64,000 nt of DNA from Mycobacterium sp. PS03-16 (GCF_004570325.1 NZ_SPQO01000008.1:124001-188000), one strand, 5' to 3'. Shown: positions 1 through 8,257, counted from the first letter of the stretch. Numbers and translations: made by a program. The notes: generated from the sequence alone by a model not told the origin.

Positions 1-628
1 CCGCCGCGATGGCCGCCCGGGCGTCGGCGTCCAGCGGCAGCGACAGCAGGTAGCCGACCACCACCGCCAGGAAGATCGCCAGCCGGCCGATGAGCCCGCG
101 GAAAAATGCCAGCACCGCCACCAGCAGCACCAGTGTGACCAGCGCGATGAGCGGGTCCTGCTCGAAGTTGTTCTTCGCTGCGGGCGCCAGGTTGAACCCG
201 ATGAGCGCGACGATCGCGCCGGTCACCACCGGCGGCAGGGCGACGTCGAGCCAGTGGGTGCCGACGACGTGGACGACGGCGCCGACGGCGATCAGCACCA
301 GCCCGAGCGCGACGATGCCGCCCAGCGCGCTTCCGGTGCTCTGGGATGCGACGGCCGCGGTGACGGGGGCGATGACCGAGAAGCTCGAGCCGAGATAGCT
401 CGGCAGCCGGTTGCCGGTGATGATCAGGAACAGGATCGTCCCGACCCCGGAGAACAGCAGCGTGGTGGCGGGCGGAAACCCCGTCAGCACCGGCACCAGA
501 AACGTCGCACCGAACATCGCCACCACGTGCTGGGCGCCCAGCCCGATGGTGCGGCCCCAGCTCAGGCGTTCGCCGGGGGCGACGACGAAATCGGGATCGG
601 AGCGGGATTCGACCGGTTTCCAGGTCAA
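1..628 (-). CDS. NCS2-type nucleobase (uracil/xanthine) permease, N-terminal part
   Basis: Partial: the gene runs off the left edge, so only about 209 N-terminal residues are visible. The translation carries the family signature region VVAPGERLSWGRTIGLGAQH, followed by alternating hydrophobic membrane segments and the SYLGSSFS stretch typical of uracil/xanthine permeases (nucleobase:cation symporter-2). Role by family: proton-coupled uptake of uracil or a purine across the inner membrane. The start is uncertain. An upstream in-frame ATG at 688 lies before a -10-like TACTCT, so it is probably not transcribed. AGGAG is followed 7 nt later by ATC at 643, and the first conventional start after it is TTG at 628, used here because MTWKP resembles family N-termini. 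Confidence 0.8.
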   Translation of the reverse strand, partial: MTWKPVESRSDPDFVVAPGERLSWGRTIGLGAQHVVAMFGATFLVPVLTGFPPATTLLFSGVGTILFLIITGNRLPSYLGSSFSVIAPVTAAVASQSTGSALGGIVALGLVLIAVGAVVHVVGTHWLDVALPPVVTGAIVALIGFNLAPAAKNNFEQDPLIALVTLVLLVAVLAFFRGLIGRLAIFLAVVVGYLLSLPLDADARAAIAA

Positions 629-767
629 CGGGATCGCGGGGATGGCGGGGCTCCTCTCGTGCGCACGCAGAGTACGACTACACACCATCGCCCGCGCCGG
701 TGCACGCCGATCGCGTGGTTGAGCGCCGTCCTGCGGCCTACTCGCCGATCCTCGCGGCGTGACGCCG

Positions 768-1535
768 TCAGTGCATGTGGCTGCCGCCGTTGATGTCCAC
801 GGTGGTGCCGGTGAGGTAGCTGGCATCCTGACTGGACAGGAACGTGATCACGGCGGCGACCTCGTCGGTGGTGGCCGTGCGGCCGACCGGGATGTCGCGG
901 GCCAGCTTGGCCTCCTGCTCGTCGGTGGAGCCGACGCGGATGTTGGTGTCGACGGCGCCGGGCGTCACGGCGTTGACCGTCACGCCGCTGTCGGCGATCT
1001 CGCGGGCCAGCGCCTTGGTGAAGCCGAGGATCGCGGCCTTCGCCGAGGAGTAGGGCACCTTGCCGAACACGCCGCCGCCGCGCTGCGCCGACACCGAGCT
1101 CATGTTGACGATGCGACCCCAGCCCTGCTCGATCATCGCCGGCAGGAACGCCTTGGTGACCAGGTAGGTGCCGGTGGCGTTGACGGCCATGACCTGGTTC
1201 CACAGGTCCAGGCTGGTCTCCAGGAACGGCACCGGCGAGGTGATGCCGGCGATGTTGGCCAGCGCGCCCACCGGGGGCAGGTTGCCCGCGGCGACCTCAG
1301 CGGCGACGGCGGCCTCGGCGGCCGCGACGGACTCCTCGGAGGTCACGTCGACGGCGTGGCCGAACGCCGGAACGGCGAATTGGTTGCCGATCTCGGCGGC
1401 CACCTTGGCCGACTTCTCCCCGTCGAGGTCGAGGACCACCACGGCCCAGCCTTCGCGGGCGTAGCGTTCGGCGACGGCCTTGCCGATGCCTTTGTCGGAG
1501 GTGGCGCCGGTGATGACGGCGGTGCGCTGGTTCAT
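768..1535 (-). CDS. NAD-dependent short-chain dehydrogenase (sugar/polyol type)
   Basis: Classical SDR of 255 aa. The glycine-rich cofactor motif TGATSDKGIG is at residues 9-18, an NIAG motif near 94, catalytic Ser147 in NMSS, and the Tyr162-Lys166 pair in YSSAK. An acidic residue at the end of the second strand (VLDLD) suggests NAD rather than NADP. AAGGAG sits 7 nt before the ATG. It lies 25 bp downstream of the isomerase gene and is probably cotranscribed with it. Inferred job: oxidising an alcohol or reducing a ketone of the substrate imported by the divergent transporter. The substrate cannot be read from sequence, and a FabG-like role is less likely in this setting. Confidence 0.88.
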   Translation of the reverse strand: MNQRTAVITGATSDKGIGKAVAERYAREGWAVVVLDLDGEKSAKVAAEIGNQFAVPAFGHAVDVTSEESVAAAEAAVAAEVAAGNLPPVGALANIAGITSPVPFLETSLDLWNQVMAVNATGTYLVTKAFLPAMIEQGWGRIVNMSSVSAQRGGGVFGKVPYSSAKAAILGFTKALAREIADSGVTVNAVTPGAVDTNIRVGSTDEQEAKLARDIPVGRTATTDEVAAVITFLSSQDASYLTGTTVDINGGSHMH

Positions 1536-1560
1536 GGGTGGCTCCTTGACGGTGGGTCGG

Positions 1561-2394
1561 TCAGATCAGGTCGGAGATCAGGCGGGCGGCCGCGGCGGTC
1601 GCCATGGGCCGCTCGTCGTTGGTGACGTCGCGGGTCTCGAGTTCGAGGGCGAAGTGGCCGGTGTAGCCGGCGTCGGCGAGCGTCTTGAGGCCGGCGGCGA
1701 AGTCGACGCGACCGCGCCCGACCGAGAGGTTGATGTTGCCGGGTTCGGCGTCGCGGATGTGGGCGTGAGTGATCCGGTCACCGAAGCGGGCGACGAAGTC
1801 GCGCGGGTCGCCGCCGGAGGCCACGATGTGGCTGAAGTCCATGACGATGCCCACCGGGCGCCCGGCCAGCCGGTCGGCGAGCGCCTGAGCCCGGTCGAGG
1901 TCGTGGCAGAGCCGGTGGAAGTGCAGCGATTCGGTCCAGATCTCGACGCCGTAGTCCGCGGCACGGCCGGCGGCCCGGATCAGCTCGGCGGCGACGAGAT
2001 CGAGGTCGGAGTCGAGATCGCGATGCGGGTCGTGGCTCAGCGCGCCGCACGGCAGCACCAGCGCGGGCGACCCGACGGCGCGGGCCAGGCTGAGTAGCGC
2101 GTCGAGGTGACGGTCGCGCGCCTCACGGGCGGCGGCGTCGAGCGGCAGGTTGAGGTCCCCGATGTCACCGTTGATGGAGCGCACCCGCAGGTCGGAGGCC
2201 CGCACAGTGGCGGCCACCGAGGCCACGGCGCGCGCGTCGAGTTCATAGGGCACGTGGTCGCACACGCCGGGCAGCGCACCGAGGTCGATGCGCCGGAAGC
2301 CGAGTTGGCCGATCCAGGCCAGCGCCATCTCCAGGTCGAGGTGGCGGAAGGAGATCGTCGAGCAGCCCAGCCGGGTGTGGGGCGCGCCGTACAT
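1561..2394 (-). CDS. Sugar phosphate isomerase/epimerase family protein (xylose isomerase-like TIM barrel)
   Basis: 277 aa, the usual length for AP-endonuclease-2-type TIM-barrel isomerases. Likely metal ligands are Glu155 (WTES), Asp186 and His189 (MDFSH), His212 (HAHIRD) and Glu251 (ELET), an arrangement typical of divalent-metal-dependent epimerases and isomerases of keto sugars or polyols. A GAGG ribosome site is 8 nt upstream of the ATG. It is first in a two-gene leftward operon with the SDR, and its control region faces the transporter gene and holds three near-palindromic operator-like sites. The family covers hydroxypyruvate, tagatose, allulose and inosose enzymes, so the substrate is open. 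Confidence 0.85.
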   Translation of the reverse strand: MYGAPHTRLGCSTISFRHLDLEMALAWIGQLGFRRIDLGALPGVCDHVPYELDARAVASVAATVRASDLRVRSINGDIGDLNLPLDAAAREARDRHLDALLSLARAVGSPALVLPCGALSHDPHRDLDSDLDLVAAELIRAAGRAADYGVEIWTESLHFHRLCHDLDRAQALADRLAGRPVGIVMDFSHIVASGGDPRDFVARFGDRITHAHIRDAEPGNINLSVGRGRVDFAAGLKTLADAGYTGHFALELETRDVTNDERPMATAAAARLISDLI

Positions 2395-2440
2395 GGAATA
2401 CCTCGGGGAACGAAGGGGTGATGGCCGCCACAGTAGCGGC

Positions 2441-2460
2441 GTTGACTGTTGACAGTCAAC
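2441..2460. promoter_or_regulatory. Operator-like dyad 1 (GntR candidate site)
   Basis: Imperfect palindrome with arms GTTGACTGTT and GACAGTCAAC (9 of 10 positions pair). It sits 47 bp before the isomerase start. The core matches GTYGAC-N-GTYGACA, shared with the two sites further right. Confidence 0.65.
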
Positions 2461-2476
2461 TAGTGAACAAACTTGG

Positions 2477-2491
2477 TGTCGACTGTTGACA
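2477..2491. promoter_or_regulatory. Operator-like dyad 2 (GntR candidate site)
   Basis: TGTCGAC-T-GTTGACA, a 15-bp near-palindrome in the middle of the divergent isomerase/transporter control region. Same core as the flanking sites. Confidence 0.65.
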
Positions 2492-2528
2492 AGGGCGTGT
2501 GCGCGTGCTCACACTGAGTGACGTAGCG

Positions 2529-2549
2529 CACTGTCGACCGTCGACAGTG
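2529..2549. promoter_or_regulatory. Operator-like dyad 3 (perfect palindrome, GntR candidate site)
   Basis: Perfect 10-bp arms CACTGTCGAC and GTCGACAGTG around a single central base. It sits 32 bp before the transporter start, a position suited to repression of that operon. TGTCGAC is the best estimate of the regulator half-site because it recurs upstream of the GntR gene. Confidence 0.72.
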
Positions 2550-2581
2550 ACTCCAGACAGCGGTTTTGGAAGGATCAGCCC

Positions 2582-3931
2582 ATGAGCGACGACGCTCTCT
2601 CGATGCGGGGACCGGTACACGGCACGCCTGAGGCCCGACGGGTCGCGGTCGGCTCCGGTGTCGGCGCAGTCATCGAGACCTACGACTTCATCGGCTTCGG
2701 CACGGCGGCGGCGCTGTACTTCGGTACCGCGTTCTTCCCCGGCGCCAGCCCGGTGGCCGGCACGCTGGCCGCGTTCGCCACGCTCGGCGTCGGCTTCGCC
2801 GCCCGCCCGCTCGGCGGCATCATCGGCGGTCACCTCGGCGACAAGGTCGGGCGCAAGCCGGTGCTCGTCGCGTCGCTGATCGTGATGGGCCTCGCGACGT
2901 TCGCGATCGGCCTGCTGCCCACCTACGAATCCGTCGGCATCCTGGCGCCGATCCTGCTGGTGACCGTGCGCATCATCCAGGGCCTGGCGTTCGGCGCCGA
3001 ATGGGGCGGCGCGATCTTGATGAGTTACGAACATGCGCCGTGGCGCCAGAAGGGCCGCTACACCGGCATCGTGCAGGCCGGCTTCCCGGTCGGGCTGCTG
3101 CTGGCCAACCTCGTGTTCCTGGTCAGCGTCCACCTCGGCGGTGACTGGGCGTGGCGGGTGCCGTTCCTGGCCAGCATCCTGCTGGTCATCGTCGGCCTGA
3201 TCATCCGGGCCAAGGTGCCGGAGTCGCCGGTGTTCGAAGAGGTCAAGGAGTCCGGCGCCATCGTGCGGGCGCCGATCGTCGAGGTCTTCAAGACCGACTG
3301 GCCGAACATTCTGCGGGGCATCGGCCTGCGCATCGCCGAGACCGCCGGCTACGCCGTCTCGATCACCTACATGATCTCCTACATCAAGAGCGCCGGGCTG
3401 GCGTCGGCGAGCCAGACCCTCACCGCACTGTGCATCGCGTCCGCGCTGGGCATCTTCGCCACCCTGGGCTGGGCGGCACTCACCGACAAGGTCGGCCGCC
3501 GGCCGGTGTACCTGGGCGTGTGCGCCTTCGGGATTCCCTTCGGCGTCGTGATGTTCGCCCTCGTCAACACCGGCTTGATGATCCTGATCATCGCCACGTT
3601 CGTGATCGCCTACGGCGTCAGCCAAAACGCGCTGGCCGGTGCGCAGGGCGCCTGGTTCCCGGAACTGTTCAACGCCAACACCCGCACCTCGGGCGCCTCG
3701 CTCGCCTACCAGATCTCGGCGATGGTCTCCGGGTTCACCCCGTTCATCACCACCCTGCTCTACGAGGGCTTCGGCTGGTGGGGTCCCGCGCTGCTGTTCA
3801 GCACCTACGCCGCGATCGGCCTGATCTCCGCCCTGGTCACCCGGGAAACCTGGGGCCCGCGCGAACGCGAACTGGCCGCCGAAGCCGAACTGCGCCATCC
3901 ACGCTCCTCCGACGTGCACCTGGCCGCCTGA
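2582..3931 (+). CDS. MFS transporter, metabolite:H+ symporter (MHS) type
   Basis: 449 aa with about twelve hydrophobic segments. MHS-subfamily signs: an ETYDFIGFGTAAALYF segment at the N-terminus, the loop-2 motif GHLGDKVGRKP and a second copy, TDKVGRRP, in the middle. Relatives take up shikimate, dicarboxylates, proline/betaine or sugar acids with protons, so an acidic or polar catabolic substrate is likely. AAGGA lies 8 nt before the ATG. Its stop overlaps the start of the downstream transketolase subunit gene (TGATG), tying import to that enzyme. Probably controlled by the palindromic sites upstream and the GntR gene downstream. Confidence 0.9.
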   Translation: MSDDALSMRGPVHGTPEARRVAVGSGVGAVIETYDFIGFGTAAALYFGTAFFPGASPVAGTLAAFATLGVGFAARPLGGIIGGHLGDKVGRKPVLVASLIVMGLATFAIGLLPTYESVGILAPILLVTVRIIQGLAFGAEWGGAILMSYEHAPWRQKGRYTGIVQAGFPVGLLLANLVFLVSVHLGGDWAWRVPFLASILLVIVGLIIRAKVPESPVFEEVKESGAIVRAPIVEVFKTDWPNILRGIGLRIAETAGYAVSITYMISYIKSAGLASASQTLTALCIASALGIFATLGWAALTDKVGRRPVYLGVCAFGIPFGVVMFALVNTGLMILIIATFVIAYGVSQNALAGAQGAWFPELFNANTRTSGASLAYQISAMVSGFTPFITTLLYEGFGWWGPALLFSTYAAIGLISALVTRETWGPRERELAAEAELRHPRSSDVHLAA

Positions 3932-4773
3932 TGCGCAGCCGGAAAGTCGCGCAGGCCGCCTACCGGATGCGCCACCACGTCCTGGACATGGGTGAGGCCC
4001 AGGGGCAGGGCTACGTCGGCCAGGCCTTGGGTGCCGCCGACCTGCTCGCCTGCGTCTACGCCGACCAGTTGCGCTACCGCGCCGACGATCCGCACTGGGC
4101 GGGCCGCGACCGGTTCCTGCTGTCCACAGGCCACTACGCCATCGGGCTGTATGCGGCACTGGCCGAGGCGGGCATCGTCGACCCCGCCGAGCTGACCACC
4201 TACGGGTGCGACGACTCCCGGCTGCCGATGTCCGGGATGGCCAGCTACACACCGGGTATGGAGATCTCCGGCGGATCCCTCGGCCACGGCCTGACCGTGG
4301 CCGTCGGGATGGCGCTGGGGCTGCGGTTCCAGGGGTCCGACGCCCGGGTGTTCAACTTCCTGTCCGACGGTGAGCTGGACGAGGGGTCGACCTGGGAGGC
4401 CGCCATGGGCGCCAGCCACCACCGGCTCGGCAACCTGGTCGCGATGGTGGACATCAACGCCCTGCAGGCCGACGGGCCCACCGAGGGGGTGCTGCGCACC
4501 GAACCGGTCGCCGAGAAGTGGGCGGCGTGTGGATGGCACGTGGCGCGGGTGGACGGCAACGACATCGATGCGCTGCTCGCCGCCTTCGACGCCGCCGGCC
4601 AGCGTGCGCAACCCGAGGGCGCGCCGTCGGTCATCCTGTGCGACACCAGAATCGGCCGAGGCGTGCCGCTGTTGGAGAACCGGGAGAAGGCGCACTTCAT
4701 GCGCATCGACGCCGACGAGTGGCAGGTGTGCCGCGACCAACTGACCGCAGGATTCGAGGGAGCACTCGCATGA
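3931..4773 (+). CDS. Transketolase-like protein, N-terminal (thiamine-diphosphate binding) subunit
   Basis: 280 aa, matching only the N-terminal half of a full transketolase. The thiamine-diphosphate/Mg2+ motif is present as SDGELDEGSTWEA followed by an MVDIN segment, and the SGGSLGHGLTVAVGMALG stretch is the conserved substrate/cofactor loop. The start overlaps the transporter stop by one base. It is followed by a separate gene for the C-terminal half with an ATGA overlap, so the enzyme is probably an alpha2-beta2-like split transketolase. By family, it moves a two-carbon ketol unit between sugars. Whether it acts on phosphorylated sugars is unknown, since no kinase lies nearby. Confidence 0.88.
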   Translation: MRSRKVAQAAYRMRHHVLDMGEAQGQGYVGQALGAADLLACVYADQLRYRADDPHWAGRDRFLLSTGHYAIGLYAALAEAGIVDPAELTTYGCDDSRLPMSGMASYTPGMEISGGSLGHGLTVAVGMALGLRFQGSDARVFNFLSDGELDEGSTWEAAMGASHHRLGNLVAMVDINALQADGPTEGVLRTEPVAEKWAACGWHVARVDGNDIDALLAAFDAAGQRAQPEGAPSVILCDTRIGRGVPLLENREKAHFMRIDADEWQVCRDQLTAGFEGALA

Positions 4774-5753
4774 GCACACCGACCAAGCTGCGCACATCGG
4801 CGATGATCGCCTCGTTCGCCGACCCCGGTCAGCGCACCACACCGGCCCCGTTCGGGCACGCGCTGGTCGGGGCCGCCCAGGCCGACGAGCGCATCGTCGG
4901 GCTCACCGCCGACCTCGGCAAGTACACCGACATGCACATCTTCGCGAAAGCGCTGCCGGACCGGTACTTCCAGATGGGCATGGCCGAACAGCTGCTGTTC
5001 GGCGCGGCGGCGGGAATGGCCGAGACCGGGCTGGTGCCGTTCGCGTCGACGTACTCGGTGTTCGCCGCCCGTCGCGCGTACGACTTCATCTGCCTCGACA
5101 TCGCCGAACCGAACCTCAACGTCAACATCGTCGGTGGGCTACCCGGCCTCACCACCGGCTACGGTCCCTCGCACCAGGCCACCGAGGACATCGCGATCTT
5201 CCGTGGGGTTCCCGGCCTGACCATCGTCGACCCGTGCGATTCGGTGGACATCGAGCAGGCCGTGCCGCAGCTCGCCGAGCACGACGGCCCCACGTATCTG
5301 CGGCTGCTGCGCGGCAACGTGCCGACCGTCCTCGACGAGTACGACTACACGTTCGAGCTGGGCAAGGCGAAGGTGATCCGCCCCGGGAACGACGTGGTGT
5401 TCGTCTCCAGCGGCCTGATGACCATGCGGGCGCTGCTGGCCGCCGAGGAACTGGCCGGCCACCACGTCGACGTGGCGGTGGTGCACACCCCGACGATCAA
5501 ACCGTTCGACGCCGAAACCGTACTGCGCGAGATCGATTCGGACCGGCTCGCGGTCACGCTGGAGAACCACACCGTGGTCGGCGGGCTGTTCGAGACCGTC
5601 GCGTCCGAAGCCGTGCGCCGGGGTGTGCACCGCACGATCGTCCCGATCGCGCTGCCCGACGAGTTCCTCGCTGCCGGTGCACTTCCCACGCTGCACGACC
5701 GCTACGGACTGTCGACGCGGCGAATCGTCGCCTCGGTGCTCGACCGCCTGTAA
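4770..5753 (+). CDS. Transketolase-like protein, C-terminal (pyrimidine-binding plus C-domain) subunit
   Basis: 327 aa corresponding to the Pyr and C-terminal domains of transketolase. The activating glutamate is in the FQMGMAEQ motif (FxxGxAEQ). The GPSHQATEDIAIFRGVPGL segment is typical of the family, and the C-terminal domain carries the VENHTVVGG-like sequence TLENHTVVGGL. The start codon overlaps the stop of the N-terminal subunit gene (ATGA), implying coupled, equimolar synthesis. Split transketolases are common in substrate-specific catabolic operons (for example apulose-4-phosphate or sulfosugar pathways), but I cannot assign one here. Confidence 0.88.
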   Translation: MSTPTKLRTSAMIASFADPGQRTTPAPFGHALVGAAQADERIVGLTADLGKYTDMHIFAKALPDRYFQMGMAEQLLFGAAAGMAETGLVPFASTYSVFAARRAYDFICLDIAEPNLNVNIVGGLPGLTTGYGPSHQATEDIAIFRGVPGLTIVDPCDSVDIEQAVPQLAEHDGPTYLRLLRGNVPTVLDEYDYTFELGKAKVIRPGNDVVFVSSGLMTMRALLAAEELAGHHVDVAVVHTPTIKPFDAETVLREIDSDRLAVTLENHTVVGGLFETVASEAVRRGVHRTIVPIALPDEFLAAGALPTLHDRYGLSTRRIVASVLDRL

Positions 5754-5760
5754 AGTCCAA

Positions 5761-5782
5761 TGTCGACATCTGAGTGTCGACA
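5761..5782. promoter_or_regulatory. Paired TGTCGACA sites before the GntR gene
   Basis: Two copies of the self-complementary octamer TGTCGACA (5761-5768 and 5775-5782), 14 bp centre to centre, just before the regulator ribosome site. The same half-sites occur in the divergent control region at 2441-2549, suggesting autoregulation. Confidence 0.65.
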
Positions 5783-5802
5783 CCTGTGAGGAGTGTGCGT
5801 CC

Positions 5803-6489
5803 ATGACCGCGATGGCGGGATCGTCACCGGAGGCACCGTCTCTGCTGCGGCTGGAGAAGACCAGCCTCCGCCAGCAGGCCCTGACCGCACTGCGCCGGGC
5901 GATCACCACCGGGCAGCTGCCACCCGGCACCCACCTGGTGGAGACGGAGTTGTCCGAGGCGTTGCAGATCAGCCGCGGCACGTTGCGGGAAGCCATGCGC
6001 CAGCTGCAGCAGGAAGGCCTCATCTCCGCCGGAGCGCGCGGTCGGCTGTCGGTGCGTCACCTGGACGCCAAGGAGATCCGCGACATCTTCGACGTCCGCG
6101 CGGCACTCGAGTCGCTGGCCGCCGGGGCGCTGGCCGCGGCGGCAGACCGGGCCGACGCCGTCGCGCAGTTGCGGTCGGCGGTCACCGAGATGGAGCAGTG
6201 GGCGGCCGCCGACCTCGAGGACCGCATCGAGGCCGATCTCAAGTTTCACCGCACCATGTGCACGCTGTGCGGCAACGAGACGCTGCTGCACCAGTGGACG
6301 TCGCTGGAGGGCAGCATCCGGATGTCGATCATGTTCGCCGGGGTCGAGCGCGCACTGAAGAACATGGACGCCCGCAGGCACTTCGAGATCGTCGACGCCA
6401 TCGAATCCGGCGACGCCGACCGTGCCGCGGCCACCGTGCGCGCCCACATGGCGGGCGCGGCGGACGTGCTGGTGGACGGCGCCGCCTGA
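5803..6489 (+). CDS. GntR/FCD-family transcriptional regulator of the split-transketolase cluster
   Basis: 228 aa. An N-terminal winged helix covers about residues 20-80 (LRRAITTGQLPPGTHL, then SRGTLREAMRQLQQEGL). The all-helical FCD ligand-binding domain follows, with the metal/ligand residues expected in EADLKFH, RRHFEIVDAI and RAHM. The start ATG at 5803 follows GAGGAG; longer in-frame extensions run into the transketolase gene and are rejected. Located 49 bp after the transketolase gene and preceded by two TGTCGACA sites that match sites in the isomerase/transporter intergenic region, so it is the likely repressor of the cluster, released by the substrate or an intermediate. Confidence 0.88.
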   Translation: MTAMAGSSPEAPSLLRLEKTSLRQQALTALRRAITTGQLPPGTHLVETELSEALQISRGTLREAMRQLQQEGLISAGARGRLSVRHLDAKEIRDIFDVRAALESLAAGALAAAADRADAVAQLRSAVTEMEQWAAADLEDRIEADLKFHRTMCTLCGNETLLHQWTSLEGSIRMSIMFAGVERALKNMDARRHFEIVDAIESGDADRAAATVRAHMAGAADVLVDGAA

Positions 6490-6490
6490 G

Positions 6491-7720
6491 TCAGGCCCGG
6501 CGGCGGGTCACGGTGTAGGCGAGCGCCCCCAGCGCGAGCACCGCCGCCCCGGTGAGAACCGACGTCACCGGCAGCGCGAACGCCAGCAGCAGGCATCCCG
6601 CCAGTCCCACCGCGGGCACCACGCGGTGGCCCAGCGTCCACGCCGAAGCATTGGCCACCGCGTAGTACACCAGCACCGCGAACGACGAGAACCCGATCGC
6701 CCCACGCAGATCGACGGTCAGCACCAGCGCCGCGACCACGACCCCGACCGCCACCTCGGCGCGGTACGGGCTCCCGAAGCGCTCGTGCACGGCCGCCAGC
6801 CCGGCGGGCAGGTGGCGGTCGCGGGCCATCGCGAGCGTGGTCCGCGAGACGCCGAGGATCAGCGACAGCAGCGAGCCCAGCGCGGCCACCGCCGCACCGG
6901 CCCGCACCACGGGTTCAGCGGCGCCGAAGCCCGCGGCCGTCACCGCTTCGGCCAACGGCGCACTCGCCGAGGCCAGTGCGGCGCCACCCAGTTCGGACAG
7001 CACCGCGGTCGCGACCGCGGCGTACACCAGCAGCGTGATCGCGAGCGCGACCGGAATCGCCTGCGGGATGGTGCGCTGGGGATCGCGGACCTCCTCACCG
7101 AGGGTCGCGATGCGGGCGTACCCGGCGAACGCGAAGAACAGCAGACCCGCGGCCTGCAGCACACCGCCCACGCCGGCGTCGCCGCCCACCGCCAGGTGGC
7201 CGACGTCGGGGTCACCGAACCCGAGCACCAGCACCACCACCGCGGCGAGCACGGCGAGCACCGCCACCACGATGACCCGGGTGAGCAGCGCGGACTTCTG
7301 GATACCCGCGTAGTTGACCCCCGTCAGCGCGACGACGGCGGCCACCGCGACCGCGCGCGCCCCGTCCGGCCACACGTAGTAGCCGACGGTCAGCGCCATC
7401 GCCGCGCACGACGCGGTCTTGCCGACCACGAAGCTCCAGCCGGCCAGGTGACCCCAGAACGCGCCGAGGCGTTCGCGGCCGTAGACGTAGGTGCCCCCGG
7501 ACTGCGGATACCGCACCGCCAGCCGGGCCGACGACGTGGCATTGCAGTAGGCCACCACGGCGGCCACGGCCAGTCCGATCAGCAGCCCGCTGCCCGCGGC
7601 CGCGGCCGCCGGGGCCAGCGCCGCGAACACCCCGGCCCCGATCATGGCGCCGAGCCCGACGACGACCGCGTCACCGACCCCGAGCCGTCGCTGCAGGGGT
7701 GGGCCGCCCGGCGAAGTCAC
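6491..7720 (-). CDS. APC-superfamily amino acid/amine permease
   Basis: About 409 aa and nearly all membrane segments. The conserved APC segment 1 reads GVGDAVVVGLGAMIGAGVF, and the GEEVRDPQRTIPQAI loop is a standard APC feature. Likely an inner-membrane amino acid or amine transporter. GTG at 7720 is chosen because TACGCT, a good -10 box, lies exactly 6 nt before it. An upstream ATG at 7771 would overlap the neighbouring gene by 38 bp and precede the promoter. Convergent with the GntR gene, one base apart. Substrate not inferable. Confidence 0.85.
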   Translation of the reverse strand: MTSPGGPPLQRRLGVGDAVVVGLGAMIGAGVFAALAPAAAAAGSGLLIGLAVAAVVAYCNATSSARLAVRYPQSGGTYVYGRERLGAFWGHLAGWSFVVGKTASCAAMALTVGYYVWPDGARAVAVAAVVALTGVNYAGIQKSALLTRVIVVAVLAVLAAVVVLVLGFGDPDVGHLAVGGDAGVGGVLQAAGLLFFAFAGYARIATLGEEVRDPQRTIPQAIPVALAITLLVYAAVATAVLSELGGAALASASAPLAEAVTAAGFGAAEPVVRAGAAVAALGSLLSLILGVSRTTLAMARDRHLPAGLAAVHERFGSPYRAEVAVGVVVAALVLTVDLRGAIGFSSFAVLVYYAVANASAWTLGHRVVPAVGLAGCLLLAFALPVTSVLTGAAVLALGALAYTVTRRRA

Positions 7721-7726
7721 GCCGTG

Positions 7727-7732
7727 AGCGTA
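7727..7732 (-). promoter_or_regulatory. -10 box TACGCT of the APC permease gene
   Basis: TANNNT hexamer 6 nt before GTG 7720, predicting a leaderless transcript and deciding the start. Confidence 0.55.
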
Positions 7733-7733
7733 G

Positions 7734-8072
7734 TCAGGCGCGGTCGCGCCCGCCGACCAGTGGCTCGTCACGCGAGGTGAACGCGGCCACCGCCATTACG
7801 GCCATCACGGCCAGCGCACCCGCCACCACCAGCGGCACCGTCCAGGCCCGCCGGATCAGCAACGCGGACTCGCAGTCGCCGACGAAGTCGGTGCCGTCGA
7901 CGGACGTGGCGTCGCGGGCCTGGGCGAGGTCGGCGACGAAGCCGCTCCCGCAGCGCACCTGCCACCCCCATTGGTCGTAGTGGTCGAGGAACACGGGGAA
8001 GCGCAGTGCGAAGAGTCCGATTGCGAGCAGTACCGCACCACCGATGCCCAGATACCACCCGCGATGTCGCAC
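7734..8072 (-). CDS. Small membrane protein of unknown function
   Basis: 112 aa with two clear membrane segments, YLGIGGAVLLAIGLFAL near the N-terminus and VPLVVAGALAVMAVMAVAAF near the C-terminus. The loop between them contains two cysteines (RCGSGF and GDCESA) that could form a disulfide outside the membrane. GTG at 8072 follows GGAGGAGAACGAC, an excellent ribosome site, and is preferred over an upstream ATG. Thirteen bases separate its stop from the APC start, so the pair may be linked. No family recognised. Confidence 0.72.
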   Translation of the reverse strand: MRHRGWYLGIGGAVLLAIGLFALRFPVFLDHYDQWGWQVRCGSGFVADLAQARDATSVDGTDFVGDCESALLIRRAWTVPLVVAGALAVMAVMAVAAFTSRDEPLVGGRDRA

Positions 8073-8245
8073 GTCGTTCTCCTCCGTATCGCACACGGGG
8101 AACGGGCCGCGACCTGCCACACCTCGGCGCGTGACCCCCGTCCCGCCGTCCTGCGAACACTATGTTAATCGCTATTCTTACCGCACACTCGCCGGACGTC
8201 ACAATCTCCACCGTCGGCCCCGGGGCCGGGCCGCACCGGTGCGGC

Positions 8246-8251
8246 TAATGT
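8246..8251 (+). promoter_or_regulatory. -10 box TAATGT of the double-HTH regulator gene
   Basis: TANNNT 6 nt before ATG 8258, so the transcript is probably leaderless. The rest of the 8073-8257 gap is AT-richer around 8158-8190 with no other clear site. Confidence 0.55.
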
Positions 8252-8257
8252 GTTCGC

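Noticed and set aside
2456-4252. A 598-codon open frame on the minus strand opposite the transporter and transketolase genes
   Set aside because: Composition is Arg/Asp/His/Gln-rich low-complexity typical of antisense frames in GC-rich DNA, with no domain; the plus strand has clear MFS and transketolase proteins.
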